Below are positions 9,679-18,370 of a stretch of 64,000 nt of DNA, piece by piece; positions within the stretch are counted from its first letter, which is position 1; every line of letters begins with the position of its first letter. This stretch comes from Coxiella endosymbiont of Dermacentor marginatus (lineage in GTDB: Bacteria; Pseudomonadota; Gammaproteobacteria; Coxiellales; Coxiellaceae). Where the stretch lies: assembly GCF_907164955.1 (NCBI RefSeq), contig NZ_OU015521.1:62001-126000 (forward strand). Direction: 5' to 3'. The translations under genes were made by a program, and so were the position numbers. The notes beneath the pieces are model-generated. The model made no database searches, was not told where the DNA came from, and was given only the letters and a program-made list of their open reading frames with translations.

Positions 9679-10701
9679 ATGAAAAAAGGTTGCTTGAAAA
9701 CACAGGCTCCTGGAAAATTGATCTTATCAGGTGAACATGCTGTAGTTTACGGGCATCCGGCACTAGCAGTGGCCATCAATCGCTATACACAAGCTACTGT
9801 TCGTTGGATGATGCTATCGCTACATTTTTCCTTCCACTTCATGGATCTTAATTTTAGGCGAGAGGTTACACTGCAAACACTTCGTAAATTTAAAAGAAAA
9901 ATTAAAAATCAATATCAAGGATACTGTCTAGGTAATTTAAGTATTAGAGAAGTTTTAAAAAAACCCTTTGAACTTTCGCTTTTCACATTTATTAATGTAC
10001 TAGATCTTTTAAAAAGCAAATTACCAATGGGTATTAATATTATTACCGGTTCTAATATTCCCATTGGTTGTGGAATAGGATCTTCGGCTGCCAGCGTAGT
10101 AAGCTTAATTTATGCACTCACACACTTTCTAGATATAAATCTCAATTTGGAAGATTACCTCAAATTAGGGATGGAATCAGAAAATTTGCAGCATGGTTGC
10201 TCTAGCGGTTTAGATGTCCATACTGTTTATCATGGTGGATGTTTGCGTTATGAAAAAGGTCAATTTAAAAAACGTCCGATTCCAGATTTTCCAATGCAAT
10301 TAGTGCAAACAGGACAACCACAGAGTAATACTGGTGAATGCATTTCAAAAGCATCTTCTTACTTCAAGAAAAGTCATATTGGTAAAGATTTTTCAGAGCT
10401 CACTAACGAACTTGATCAAGCGTTACAAAATCGTAACTTTGAAAATGTAAAAAGCTGCATTCAACAAAACCACCGATTATTAAAAATTATTGGTGTTGTA
10501 CCCGATAAAATAGATTGTTTTATTGTTGATGTAGAAAAACTTGGTGGTGCTGCAAAAATTTGCGGCGCAGGGAGCGTGCAGGGAGATAAAGGTGGCGCTG
10601 TTTTGGTTATTTCTGATAACCCAATTAATAATCTCGCTAAGCAGTATGGCTATTCTATTATCCCTATTCAAATTGATAATCAGGGAACTCGCATTGTATA
10701 A
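9679..10701 (+). CDS. Mevalonate kinase
   Basis: 340 aa GHMP kinase that phosphorylates mevalonate with ATP. The N-terminus APGKLILSGEHAVVYGHPAL (residues 10-29) is typical of mevalonate kinase. The phosphate-binding loop is PIGCGIGSSAAS (residues 128-139). SGLDVHT gives the likely catalytic Asp179, and motif 3 is KICGAGSVQGDKGGA (residues 293-307), slightly longer than the usual glycine-rich KxxGAGGGG form. It is first of three overlapping genes that convert mevalonate to IPP and DMAPP. HMG-CoA synthase and reductase are not in the window, so mevalonate must come from elsewhere in the genome or from the host. Confidence 0.88.
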   Translation: MKKGCLKTQAPGKLILSGEHAVVYGHPALAVAINRYTQATVRWMMLSLHFSFHFMDLNFRREVTLQTLRKFKRKIKNQYQGYCLGNLSIREVLKKPFELSLFTFINVLDLLKSKLPMGINIITGSNIPIGCGIGSSAASVVSLIYALTHFLDINLNLEDYLKLGMESENLQHGCSSGLDVHTVYHGGCLRYEKGQFKKRPIPDFPMQLVQTGQPQSNTGECISKASSYFKKSHIGKDFSELTNELDQALQNRNFENVKSCIQQNHRLLKIIGVVPDKIDCFIVDVEKLGGAAKICGAGSVQGDKGGAVLVISDNPINNLAKQYGYSIIPIQIDNQGTRIV

Positions 10702-11674
10702 AGCAAAAGCTTCCGGCAGTTTAATGCTGCTCGGCGAATATGCTGTGTTACATGGTAAGACAGCATTAGTGGCTGCTATCGATAAATTTATTTTCGTAAC
10801 TCTTAGCCCTCGCAGTGATGATCAGATTTTTATTGATTCTTCTTTAGGCACATTAAGTATTAATCGCCATCAGATTACTTTACAAGCACCATTTGAGTTT
10901 GTGCTAGCAACATTAGCTCTCACAAAACCTCCTTCTGGATGTAATATTGAAATTAACTCTGATCTATTACCTTCTTCTCTCGGATTAGGAAGCTCATCAG
11001 CAGTAACTGTGGCATTATTAATAGCATTAAATAGTTGGTGCAAAAAATCGTCAAACAAGTCAAATCTCTGGCAAGAAGCTTCTAAGGTAATTCACCGAGT
11101 GCAAGGTGGAGGATCAGGCGCTGATTGCGCAGCAAGTATTTTCGGTGGAGTGATCGCCTTTAATAATTCACCTCTTTCTATCACATTTTTGAGAGAAATG
11201 CCACCTTTAGTAGTAGTCTACTCGGGAAGTAAATTTACCACTGATCGCGCGATCAACATTGTTAATAATCGACGCAAACAATATCCAATTAATTACCAAA
11301 AGATAGATGAACAGATGAATAAACTCTCAATAAAAGCAATCAAAGCTATTAATACCTATGATTGGACTTCTCTAGGTAATCTATTCAATTTGGGTCAAGA
11401 ACTCATGAAAATTATGGGGGTTAGTAATGTGCTTTTAGAAAATTTAATCCAAGGCTTACGTGAACAACCCCATATTTTAGGTGCTAAAATATCGGGCTCT
11501 GGCTTAGGTGATTGCATCGTTGGTGTAGGAAAACTTATGCCGAATTTTTTTCCACGCAATGAAGAAGAAAAAAAGCTTGGGGTTAAGCAAATTCCACTTG
11601 CCATTACTTCTGAGGGAGCAAGTTTTAATGAAGCACAATGCAGTTTTCCAAAAATTACTCTCTCAAAAAAATAA
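10694..11674 (+). CDS. Phosphomevalonate kinase (GHMP family)
   Basis: 326 aa if translation begins at the TTG at 10694, which overlaps the previous stop by 8 bases and has AGGGA about 7 bases ahead. No ATG fits the N-terminus YKAKASGSLMLLGEYAVLHGK; earlier starts lie deep in the preceding gene. GHMP motifs are LGEYAVLHGKTALVAAI, the phosphate loop SSLGLGSSSAVTVA and motif 3 GAKISGSGLGDC. RVQGGGSGADCAASIFGG also matches the family. Its place between mevalonate kinase and the decarboxylase makes phosphomevalonate kinase the likely activity, but sequence alone does not exclude a second mevalonate-kinase-like substrate. Confidence 0.75.
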   Translation: MYKAKASGSLMLLGEYAVLHGKTALVAAIDKFIFVTLSPRSDDQIFIDSSLGTLSINRHQITLQAPFEFVLATLALTKPPSGCNIEINSDLLPSSLGLGSSSAVTVALLIALNSWCKKSSNKSNLWQEASKVIHRVQGGGSGADCAASIFGGVIAFNNSPLSITFLREMPPLVVVYSGSKFTTDRAINIVNNRRKQYPINYQKIDEQMNKLSIKAIKAINTYDWTSLGNLFNLGQELMKIMGVSNVLLENLIQGLREQPHILGAKISGSGLGDCIVGVGKLMPNFFPRNEEEKKLGVKQIPLAITSEGASFNEAQCSFPKITLSKK

Positions 11675-13169
11675 AACACCCATTAAATCTTTTGGACAGG
11701 CTTTTGCACCCTCGAATATCGCTCTATGCAAGTATTGGGGTAAGCGTAATTTAGAGCTCAACTTACCTGTCACTTCAAGCTTATCCATATCCTTGGGTAA
11801 TAAGGGTGCCAATGCTAAAATTTTGCCTTCACCACATCAGAATCACGAATTAATTATTAATAAAAATTTATTAAATTCAGAAAGTGGCTATGCTCAACCA
11901 TTACTGGCTTTTTTAAATAAATTTACGTTTCTTGACATTAAAGCTTTTCACTTACAACTCGATTTTAATGTTCCTATTGCTGTTGGTCTTGCTTCATCTG
12001 CCTGTGGTTATGCTGCTGTTGTAAAAGCAATGAATGATCTTTTTGGATGGCAATTAGACGGGAAAATCTTATCGATTCTCGCCAGGCTAGGAAGTGGGAG
12101 TGCATGCCGTTCGATCTTTGATGGGTTTGTGCAATGGCATCGCGGAACTGATCCCGATGGAATGGACAGTTATGCAGAACCATTAAATGAAAATTGGTTA
12201 GAATTGTGCATGGGAGTTTACATTATAAGTCCTCAAAAAAAAACAATCAGTTCACGCGAAGGAATGCAACGTACTGTAGCCACTTCCGCACTTTATAGTG
12301 CATGGCCTCAAAAGGCGAATGACGACCTTCTTTATTTAAAGGAAGCAATCACCCAAAAAAACTTCTCTCTCTTAGGACGGATTGCTGAATCTAATGCATT
12401 GGCAATGCATGCTACAATGCTAGCTGCATGGCCACCTTTGATGTACTCTTCTCCTAAAACTATCCAAATTATCCAAAAAATATGGATGCTTCGGGAAGGG
12501 GGGTTAGAAATTTATTTTACCCAAGATGCAGGAGCAAATATTAAATTATTATTTTTAAAGAGGGACAATGAAAAAGTAATGCAACACTTTCCTAGGCTCG
12601 AAGTCATTACACCTCTTAAAGATACTGTTGTCCAAAAAGTCATACTCGTTGATGAAAAAGACCAAGTGTTAGGAAGTGAAGAAAAAATAAAAGCTCATTA
12701 TGAAGGCAAATTACATCGCGCTTTTTCAGTTTTTACTTTTTCTTGGCGAAAAAATGAATGGCAATTACTTCTTCAAAAAAGACATCCTGATAAATATCAT
12801 AGCGGTGGGCTATGGACAAATACCTGTTGTAGCCACCCACGACCAGGAGAAAATATTATTGATGCTGGTGAGAGACGACTTTTCGAAGAAATGGGACTAA
12901 AAATTTCTTTAAAAAAAGCAGGAAAATTTCGTTACACGGCTGAGGTAGGTAATAATTTAATCGAAAATGAATACGATCATGTTCTCACTGGGTTTTTAAC
13001 TAATGAAAAGACGTACTGTAACAAAAACGAAATTAGTGCTATTCGTTGGATTAATATTTTTGATTTAAAGGAAGAATTTAATAGAAATCCTCAAAACTTT
13101 ACGCCTTGGTTTAATCAAGCATTAAAAATCGCATTAAAAAGCATACCGAGTTTTCCAGACAAAGTATAA
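11628..13169 (+). CDS. Fused mevalonate-diphosphate decarboxylase / type 1 IPP isomerase
   Basis: 513 aa in a single uninterrupted frame. Residues about 16-325 are the decarboxylase: APSNIALCKYWGKRN, phosphate loop VGLASSACGYAA (about 119-130), ARLGSGSACRSIFDGF, and TQDAGANIK with Asp300. Residues about 333-513 are a Nudix-type isomerase (IDI-1): metal ligands His357 and His363 (KAHYEGKLH), catalytic Cys401 and His403 in TNTCCSHP, and the Glu pair 446/448 in IENEYDHVL are all present. One chain could therefore make IPP and convert it to DMAPP. The start ATG at 11628 has GAGGGAG ahead and overlaps the previous gene by 47 bases. An earlier start in the track frame would lie wholly inside that gene. 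Confidence 0.9.
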   Translation: MKHNAVFQKLLSQKNKTPIKSFGQAFAPSNIALCKYWGKRNLELNLPVTSSLSISLGNKGANAKILPSPHQNHELIINKNLLNSESGYAQPLLAFLNKFTFLDIKAFHLQLDFNVPIAVGLASSACGYAAVVKAMNDLFGWQLDGKILSILARLGSGSACRSIFDGFVQWHRGTDPDGMDSYAEPLNENWLELCMGVYIISPQKKTISSREGMQRTVATSALYSAWPQKANDDLLYLKEAITQKNFSLLGRIAESNALAMHATMLAAWPPLMYSSPKTIQIIQKIWMLREGGLEIYFTQDAGANIKLLFLKRDNEKVMQHFPRLEVITPLKDTVVQKVILVDEKDQVLGSEEKIKAHYEGKLHRAFSVFTFSWRKNEWQLLLQKRHPDKYHSGGLWTNTCCSHPRPGENIIDAGERRLFEEMGLKISLKKAGKFRYTAEVGNNLIENEYDHVLTGFLTNEKTYCNKNEISAIRWINIFDLKEEFNRNPQNFTPWFNQALKIALKSIPSFPDKV

Positions 13170-13202
13170 ACCCATTATCGCTTTATACGTCTTACTTACT
13201 CT

Positions 13203-14009
13203 TTATCCAAGTAGTAATAAAGAGCCTAGAAGAAAAATGGGAAGTGCAGCAAGGATACTATCAATGCGATCTAAGATACCACCATGGCCAGGAAGTAATC
13301 GACCCGTATCTTTCACTCCGGCTTGTCGTTTTAACATACTTTCGAATAAATCACCGATAATTGCAAGTATGGCTGTAACTAAAGCTAATAGGTTTATTAA
13401 TATCAAGCGAAAAAAGGATTGACGAAAAACGAGAGAAATAATAACAGCGATCACTAATGTCAAAAAAGTACCACCCCATACTCCTTCCCATGTTTTATTA
13501 GGACTCACGCGCGTAATAAACGTTCGCTTACCCCACCACTGACCTATTGTGTAAGCCCCTATATCCATAGCCCAAATTAATATTAAACCAAATAACAACC
13601 AACCAGGTCCACCAATACTTTCACGTAACGTAACTCCCGCAATCCAGCAGGACGTTAACACAAAAAAGCTTATAACAATTTTCGTTGTTTTATACTGGAA
13701 TCCTAAGGGAAGGAACCCATTTGCATAACAAATAACGGCCGCTGCTATCCATAACCAAACAGCACAAGATATAATTAATACCCAAAAGATTGGAAAATAA
13801 TAAATCCTTATTAGAGCTAATAAGATAGCAATCATATAAAGCCATCGAAGATAATAATTTTTTATTCCTGCTAGAGCTGACCATTCCCAGGCAGCCCAGG
13901 CTATCATAGCGCCAATTAAAAAACCAAACCATGGCATAGGTAAATACCAAATTACTAAGAGCAAAATAGGAATTAGGATCAACAATGTGAGCACACGGTG
14001 CTTAAACAT
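13203..14009 (-). CDS. cdsA: Phosphatidate cytidylyltransferase
   Basis: 268 aa integral membrane enzyme that makes CDP-diacylglycerol, the branch point for phospholipids. Many transmembrane segments are visible, along with SPNKTWEGVWGG and the C-terminal family signature GDLFESMLKRQAGVKDTGRLLPGHGGILDRIDS. The ATG at 14009 (MFKHRVLTLLIL) overlaps the uppS stop by 8 bases; an upstream TTG at 14021 is possible but less like the family. It ends 33 bases from the convergent MVD-IDI gene. Confidence 0.93.
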   Translation of the reverse strand: MFKHRVLTLLILIPILLLVIWYLPMPWFGFLIGAMIAWAAWEWSALAGIKNYYLRWLYMIAILLALIRIYYFPIFWVLIISCAVWLWIAAAVICYANGFLPLGFQYKTTKIVISFFVLTSCWIAGVTLRESIGGPGWLLFGLILIWAMDIGAYTIGQWWGKRTFITRVSPNKTWEGVWGGTFLTLVIAVIISLVFRQSFFRLILINLLALVTAILAIIGDLFESMLKRQAGVKDTGRLLPGHGGILDRIDSILAALPIFLLGSLLLLG

Positions 14010-14736
14010 ATTGTGCTTCAACCTGTTCTGGTGTTAATCCAAAACGGCGTTGACGTATTTGATAAAATGCTAAGGCTTTCTCAAGAGTATTTGCATTAAA
14101 ATCAGGCCAATAAGTTGAGGTGAAATAAATTTCCGTATAAGCCGCTTGCCATAACATAAAATTACTTAAACGTTGTTCACCACTGGTACGAATTAATAAG
14201 TCTGGATCGGGTAAATCACTTAAACATAAATATTCTTGAAATAATTTAGTCGTTACTGATTCAGGATTTATTTCCCCATTCTGGATCTTTTCACCTAACC
14301 GTTGGGTGGCTTGTACAATGTCCCAGCGACCGCTGTAATTTAAAGCAATAATTAATTTTAAACCTATATTATTTTTCGTACGCCTCTGAGAGGCATGGAT
14401 CTGCGCCAATAATTTTCTATCAAATGCTTGATGATCACCAATAATTCTAAGACAAATATTATTTTTGTGGAGTTCATCTGTATTATGTTCCAAAGAATCT
14501 AAAAATAAGGACATTAAAAAATTAACTTCCGACTGAGGCCGTGCCCAATTTTCCAAGCTAAAAGCAAAAAGGGTTAAAACTTCAATCCCTTTCTTGCTTG
14601 AATATTCAATTACCTCTCGCACAGTTGTAGCACCTGCCTTGTGGCCTGCTATTCTTGGTAACCCACGGCACTTGGCCCATCGGCCATTACCGTCCATCAC
14701 AATTGCAATATGGCGAGGCAAAGAATTTGAACTCAC
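14002..14736 (-). CDS. uppS: Undecaprenyl diphosphate synthase
   Basis: 244 aa cis-prenyltransferase that extends farnesyl diphosphate with IPP to the C55 carrier used for peptidoglycan and O-antigen. The active site HIAIVMDGNGRWA (residues 9-21) has catalytic Asp15. FAFSLENWARP and LPDPDLLIRTSGEQRLSNF are family signatures. In the usual gene order dxr lies between frr and uppS; here uppS follows frr after 69 bases with no dxr, in keeping with a mevalonate-based isoprenoid supply next door. Confidence 0.95.
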   Translation of the reverse strand: MSSNSLPRHIAIVMDGNGRWAKCRGLPRIAGHKAGATTVREVIEYSSKKGIEVLTLFAFSLENWARPQSEVNFLMSLFLDSLEHNTDELHKNNICLRIIGDHQAFDRKLLAQIHASQRRTKNNIGLKLIIALNYSGRWDIVQATQRLGEKIQNGEINPESVTTKLFQEYLCLSDLPDPDLLIRTSGEQRLSNFMLWQAAYTEIYFTSTYWPDFNANTLEKALAFYQIRQRRFGLTPEQVEAQYV

Positions 14737-14770
14737 TTCAAAAACCTTTTCTTGCTTAGGAATGTTCCCC

Positions 14771-14783
14771 GCCTCTCAGAGGC
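14771..14783. repeat. 13-base palindrome between uppS and frr
   Basis: GCCTCTCAGAGGC can fold into a 5-base stem with a 3-base loop. A near-identical GCCTCTGAGAGGC occurs inside uppS at 14382-14394. No T-tract follows on either strand, so it is not a clear terminator. Confidence 0.4.
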
Positions 14784-14805
14784 CATACTGAAATGAGTCT
14801 CATTA

Positions 14806-15363
14806 TCATATATCCATTAAGTCCACCTCCTTTTGAGAGGCAATTTTATCTACTTCTGAGATTTGTTCATTTGTGAGCTTTTGAATGCTGATTTGTATTT
14901 GTCTTTCCTCGTCTTTGCTAATTTCTTTGTTTTTTAATAATTCCTTTAAGGCGTTGTTGATTTCCCGACGAATATTTCTTATTGCCACTCGTGCTTTTTC
15001 AGCCTCGTCACGCACCACACGAGAAAGCTCTTTTCGACGTTCTTCTGTTAAAGGAGGCAACGGAACTCGAATTACCGTTCCCGATATGGACGGATTTAAG
15101 CCCAAATCTGCGGTTTGGATAGCCTTTTCAATCTGGCTCATCATACCCTTTTCCCAAGGAGTAACTTTGAGCACGCGAGGACTTTCAATAGAAATTGTTG
15201 CCATTTGATTAAGAGATGTATCAACGTTACAATAGCTTACTTTAACATGTTCTAAAAAGCTTGGATGTATATGTCCAGCCCGTAGTTTCGCTAATTTGGT
15301 TTTTAAAGCTAATACGCTTTTTTCCATTCTCGCTTTTTTATCTTTGATAACGTCGTTGACCAT
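14806..15363 (-). CDS. frr: Ribosome recycling factor
   Basis: 185 aa, the normal size. RRF splits the post-termination ribosome together with EF-G. The two-domain pattern is visible: helical ends ([27 protein letters not shown] and the C-terminal [21 protein letters not shown]) and a middle beta domain ([20 protein letters not shown]). The helix [15 protein letters not shown] is highly conserved. It lies in the rpsB-tsf-pyrH-frr block. Confidence 0.95.
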   Translation of the reverse strand: MVNDVIKDKKARMEKSVLALKTKLAKLRAGHIHPSFLEHVKVSYCNVDTSLNQMATISIESPRVLKVTPWEKGMMSQIEKAIQTADLGLNPSISGTVIRVPLPPLTEERRKELSRVVRDEAEKARVAIRNIRREINNALKELLKNKEISKDEERQIQISIQKLTNEQISEVDKIASQKEVDLMDI

Positions 15364-15396
15364 AGTAAACTCTCACTCAATCCTCTCACTACCTAA

Positions 15397-15454
15397 CTAG
15401 AAAGAAAAAATTAGAAAAAAAAGAAAATTAGAAATTTGCTAGAAAGAAAAAATT
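15397..15454. repeat. Direct repeat in the frr-pyrH spacer
   Basis: The 16-mer CTAGAAAGAAAAAATT occurs at 15397-15412 and again at 15439-15454, separated by A-rich sequence. It looks like local slippage or duplication within the 99-base spacer. No function is evident. Confidence 0.5.
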
Positions 15455-15462
15455 GGTTCTGT

Positions 15463-16194
15463 TTAACCTCGATCCACTAAGGTCCCCTCTTCTGTACCTA
15501 TAATTACCTTAAGCAGAGTTCCTGGTTTATTAATATTAAAGACTCGAAGTGGTATATTGTGATCTCGACATTGGTAAAATGCGGTGAGATCCATGATCGC
15601 TAATTCCTTTTCTAAAGCTTCTTGGTAAGTTAAATGCTTATAGAGTTTTGCATTCGGGTTTTTTTCTGGATCTTCTGAATAAACACCATCCACATTGGTA
15701 GCTTTTAAAACTACATCGGCACCGATTTCAATCCCCCTTAAACTCGCTGCCGAATCAGTAGTTACCAGAGGATTTCCGGTACCAGCAGCAAAAATTACGA
15801 CACACCCTTGTTGCAAATGATGGATTGCTTTGCGCCGATGAAAGGCATTAGCTACTCCTGTCATAGGAATAGCAGATAAAATACGGACCGGTAAATCGGA
15901 TCGCTCAAAGGCATCTCGTAGAGCTAATGCATTTATCAAAGTTGCTAACATGCCCATGTAATCGCCTGTTATACGATTGATACCCGCCTTTTGTAAGGCA
16001 GCTCCACGAAAAAAATTTCCTCCTCCGATAACAATGGATACCTGTACACCCAGCTGATAGACTTGAGTGATGTCTTTTGCCATACGATTCAAAACGGCAG
16101 AGTCAATAGCGCAGGTGCCTTTTCCCATAAGTGCCTCACCACTCATCTTTAAGAGTATTTTCCGATAAAGAGGTTGCTGAATCCTATTCGTCAT
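15463..16194 (-). CDS. pyrH: UMP kinase
   Basis: 243 aa amino-acid-kinase-fold enzyme that converts UMP to UDP. It has [11 protein letters not shown] at residues 12-22, [11 protein letters not shown] (phosphate-binding glycine loop), [18 protein letters not shown] and [23 protein letters not shown]. All match bacterial PyrH. It lies 38 bases from tsf in the conserved rpsB-tsf-pyrH-frr order. Confidence 0.95.
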   Translation of the reverse strand: MTNRIQQPLYRKILLKMSGEALMGKGTCAIDSAVLNRMAKDITQVYQLGVQVSIVIGGGNFFRGAALQKAGINRITGDYMGMLATLINALALRDAFERSDLPVRILSAIPMTGVANAFHRRKAIHHLQQGCVVIFAAGTGNPLVTTDSAASLRGIEIGADVVLKATNVDGVYSEDPEKNPNAKLYKHLTYQEALEKELAIMDLTAFYQCRDHNIPLRVFNINKPGTLLKVIIGTEEGTLVDRG

Positions 16195-16232
16195 TAACGA
16201 TTTCCCTGTATTTATTGATTACCTTTTTAGTA

Positions 16233-17111
16233 TTAGCGAAATTCATTAACGAAATTTTCTGAATCTTGCTCGATACTTTCACCTACTTTAAAACGCACAA
16301 AGGCTGTAATAGTTACTTTTTCCGATTTTAATAAATTACCTACCAGAATTTCCGGATTTTTTAAAAAAGATTGCCCTTCCAGGCTTATTTCTTTTAAGAA
16401 TTTATTCAAGCGACCGTCTATTATTTTAGTAATAATATCTTTAGACTTTCCGCTTTCTTTTGCTTGTGCTATTAAGATTTCTTTTTCCTTTTCCACTGTT
16501 TCAATAGGTACGTCACTGGCCCGAATCGCTTGCGGATTAAAGGCGGCAATATGCATGGCAATATCTTTAGCTAGAGCTAATTTATCTTTGTCGGAATTAA
16601 GTGCTACTAAAACTCCAATCCGACTTCCATGGGAATAATGACCAATGATACCGCTATCGACAGATAATAATCTCACACGGCGAATTTGAATATTCTCTCC
16701 AAGTTTAGTAATAAGCTCTTGTCTAGCTTTCTCCAGAGTTGTTGATAAACTAGGCTGATAGAGAGTAGGCGTAGCAACAACGTCGGTAATTTTTTCTGTC
16801 AAACCGCGTTCAGCTACATTTTGAGCAAATGCTATAAATTCCTTATTACGTGCTACAAAGTCAGTTTGACAATTTATCTCCACTATGTAACCTTTCTTAC
16901 TATCATCACTTACCGCAATAACGATTACCCCCTCTACTGTTTTTTTCCCAGCTAACTTGCTTACTGTTGCCTCACCCGCTTTACGCAATTCTCGAATAGC
17001 AGCTTTTATATTACCGTTGGTGGTTTGCAGAGCTTTTTTACACGCCATAATGCCAGCACCAGTGACACTTCGCAATTCTTTGACCATAGCTAAGGTAACT
17101 ATTGCCCTCAT
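16233..17111 (-). CDS. tsf: Elongation factor Ts
   Basis: 292 aa, nucleotide exchange factor for EF-Tu. The N-terminal UBA-like module VKELRSVTGAGIMACKKALQ (residues 10-29) is followed by the core with INCQTDFVARNKEF, the signature that contacts EF-Tu. The MMDCKKAL motif of most homologues reads IMACKKAL, with Ala for Asp/Glu. Second-core and C-terminal modules are complete. It is separated from rpsB by 136 bases. Confidence 0.95.
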   Translation of the reverse strand: MRAIVTLAMVKELRSVTGAGIMACKKALQTTNGNIKAAIRELRKAGEATVSKLAGKKTVEGVIVIAVSDDSKKGYIVEINCQTDFVARNKEFIAFAQNVAERGLTEKITDVVATPTLYQPSLSTTLEKARQELITKLGENIQIRRVRLLSVDSGIIGHYSHGSRIGVLVALNSDKDKLALAKDIAMHIAAFNPQAIRASDVPIETVEKEKEILIAQAKESGKSKDIITKIIDGRLNKFLKEISLEGQSFLKNPEILVGNLLKSEKVTITAFVRFKVGESIEQDSENFVNEFR

Positions 17112-17238
17112 TACTTCTCCCTCCCCTTTATTTATTTTCTGCTTCAGCTTTACTTTCTTCGTTTTCTGCTTAAGGATTTAGCATCCGATCTTACCTACAT
17201 TGGGGGATTGGATCTTCTTTTTTCGCGAAGAAGGCCAA

Positions 17239-18102
17239 CTACTGCCCCGCCCGTTCTGCTTCAATTTTTTCTTGGTGATGAGCTGCTTGATTTTCTTCAT
17301 TATTTCCAACTTTCTCAGCTAATTTTGTCTTTCTGGTTATTATTCTTTTCACTTTGGTTTTAGTTTTTATTTTACTTTTTTCTTCTTCTTTAGGCTCTTC
17401 TTCTTTTTTCAAGTCTAAAATACCACGAGCATTAATAATGACGTCAGCCAGTGCTTTGCAGTAGAGTCGAATAGCACGAATAGCATCATCGTTACCAGGA
17501 ATAACATAATCGATGTTGTCAGGGTTTTCATTCGTATCAACTACACCTACGATTGGAATGCTCAAGCGTTTAGCTTCTTGAATGGCAATCTTTTCATGAC
17601 CTACATCTATAACGAACAAAACATCTGGTAAGCTACCCATATTTTTAATGCCAGCTAAATTAGCCCCCAATTTTCCTTCCTCACGCACCAAATTCAAGAT
17701 TTCTTTCTTAGTCATTCCTATAAGATTATCTTCATTTTTTAAATACTCTTCGAGTTCCTTTAAACGTTTAATCGATTGATGAACGGTTTTATAATTAGTC
17801 AGCATGCCTCCTAGCCAACGATGGTTCACATAAGGCATACCACAACGAATAGCTTCTTCTTTCACAATTTCGCGAGCTGCAAATTTAGTGCCTACAAACA
17901 AAATTTTCCCGTTTTTCAAAGCTATATTCCTAACAAACGCTATTGCCTCCTGAAAAAGAGGCAATGTTTCTTCAAGATTAATGATATGGATCTTTTGACA
18001 AACTCCGTAAATATAAGGAGCCATTTTGGGATTCCAGTAACGAGTCTGGTGACCAAAATGAATGCCAGCTTCCAACATTTGACGCATAGTTATATCAGTC
18101 AT
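17239..18102 (-). CDS. rpsB: 30S ribosomal protein S2
   Basis: 287 aa. The start [20 protein letters not shown] has GGAG about 8 bases ahead; an upstream alternative start at 18192 would add 30 residues unlike the family. S2 landmarks are [28 protein letters not shown] and [23 protein letters not shown]. After about residue 230 there is a long Lys/Glu-rich tail ([14 protein letters not shown] onward) beyond the folded domain, longer than in E. coli S2. It heads the tsf-pyrH-frr cluster and is divergent from map, the classical arrangement. Confidence 0.95.
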   Translation of the reverse strand: MTDITMRQMLEAGIHFGHQTRYWNPKMAPYIYGVCQKIHIINLEETLPLFQEAIAFVRNIALKNGKILFVGTKFAAREIVKEEAIRCGMPYVNHRWLGGMLTNYKTVHQSIKRLKELEEYLKNEDNLIGMTKKEILNLVREEGKLGANLAGIKNMGSLPDVLFVIDVGHEKIAIQEAKRLSIPIVGVVDTNENPDNIDYVIPGNDDAIRAIRLYCKALADVIINARGILDLKKEEEPKEEEKSKIKTKTKVKRIITRKTKLAEKVGNNEENQAAHHQEKIEAERAGQ

Positions 18103-18216
18103 ATTTAAATCTCCGGAAGTCAGGGAGTCATATTTATTCCGGGCTAAAACTTCCATATATCCCACAATACAACCTGAGTTAGAAAGTACCAAAATGCCGT
18201 AGCATATATTTATTTG

Positions 18217-18250
18217 GTTTACTATAATATTCAGTTTACTATAATGTTCA
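18217..18250. promoter_or_regulatory. Tandem 17-base repeat carrying two TATAAT boxes between rpsB and map
   Basis: GTTTACTATAATATTCA (18217-18233) is followed directly by GTTTACTATAATGTTCA (18234-18250), 16 of 17 bases identical. Each copy holds TATAAT (18223-18228 and 18240-18245) on the plus strand, and TATAGT on the minus strand. The pair lies in the 268-base divergent spacer between the rpsB and map start codons, so it could serve either gene. Confidence 0.45.
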
Positions 18251-18370
18251 CTAGATAACCGTTGTGTTAGTATACCACAAATTAAATAAAGATGATAGAA
18301 TGGAAGCTCAGTAATGGAGTTCTAATGGAATCTTGCATCTTTTGGAATAACACCTCTATACTTCTAACAA

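Noticed and set aside
11395-11679. 94-codon minus-strand ORF opposite the phosphomevalonate kinase
   Set aside because: Shadow frame of a well-supported gene.
14382-14783. GCCTCTGAGAGGC at 14382 and GCCTCTCAGAGGC at 14771 as a dispersed palindromic repeat family
   Set aside because: One copy is within uppS coding sequence and only two clear copies were found; chance is possible.
17205-17238. CTTCTT...AAGAAG hairpin between tsf and rpsB as a terminator
   Set aside because: No T-tract follows on the minus strand, and the two genes are normally cotranscribed.
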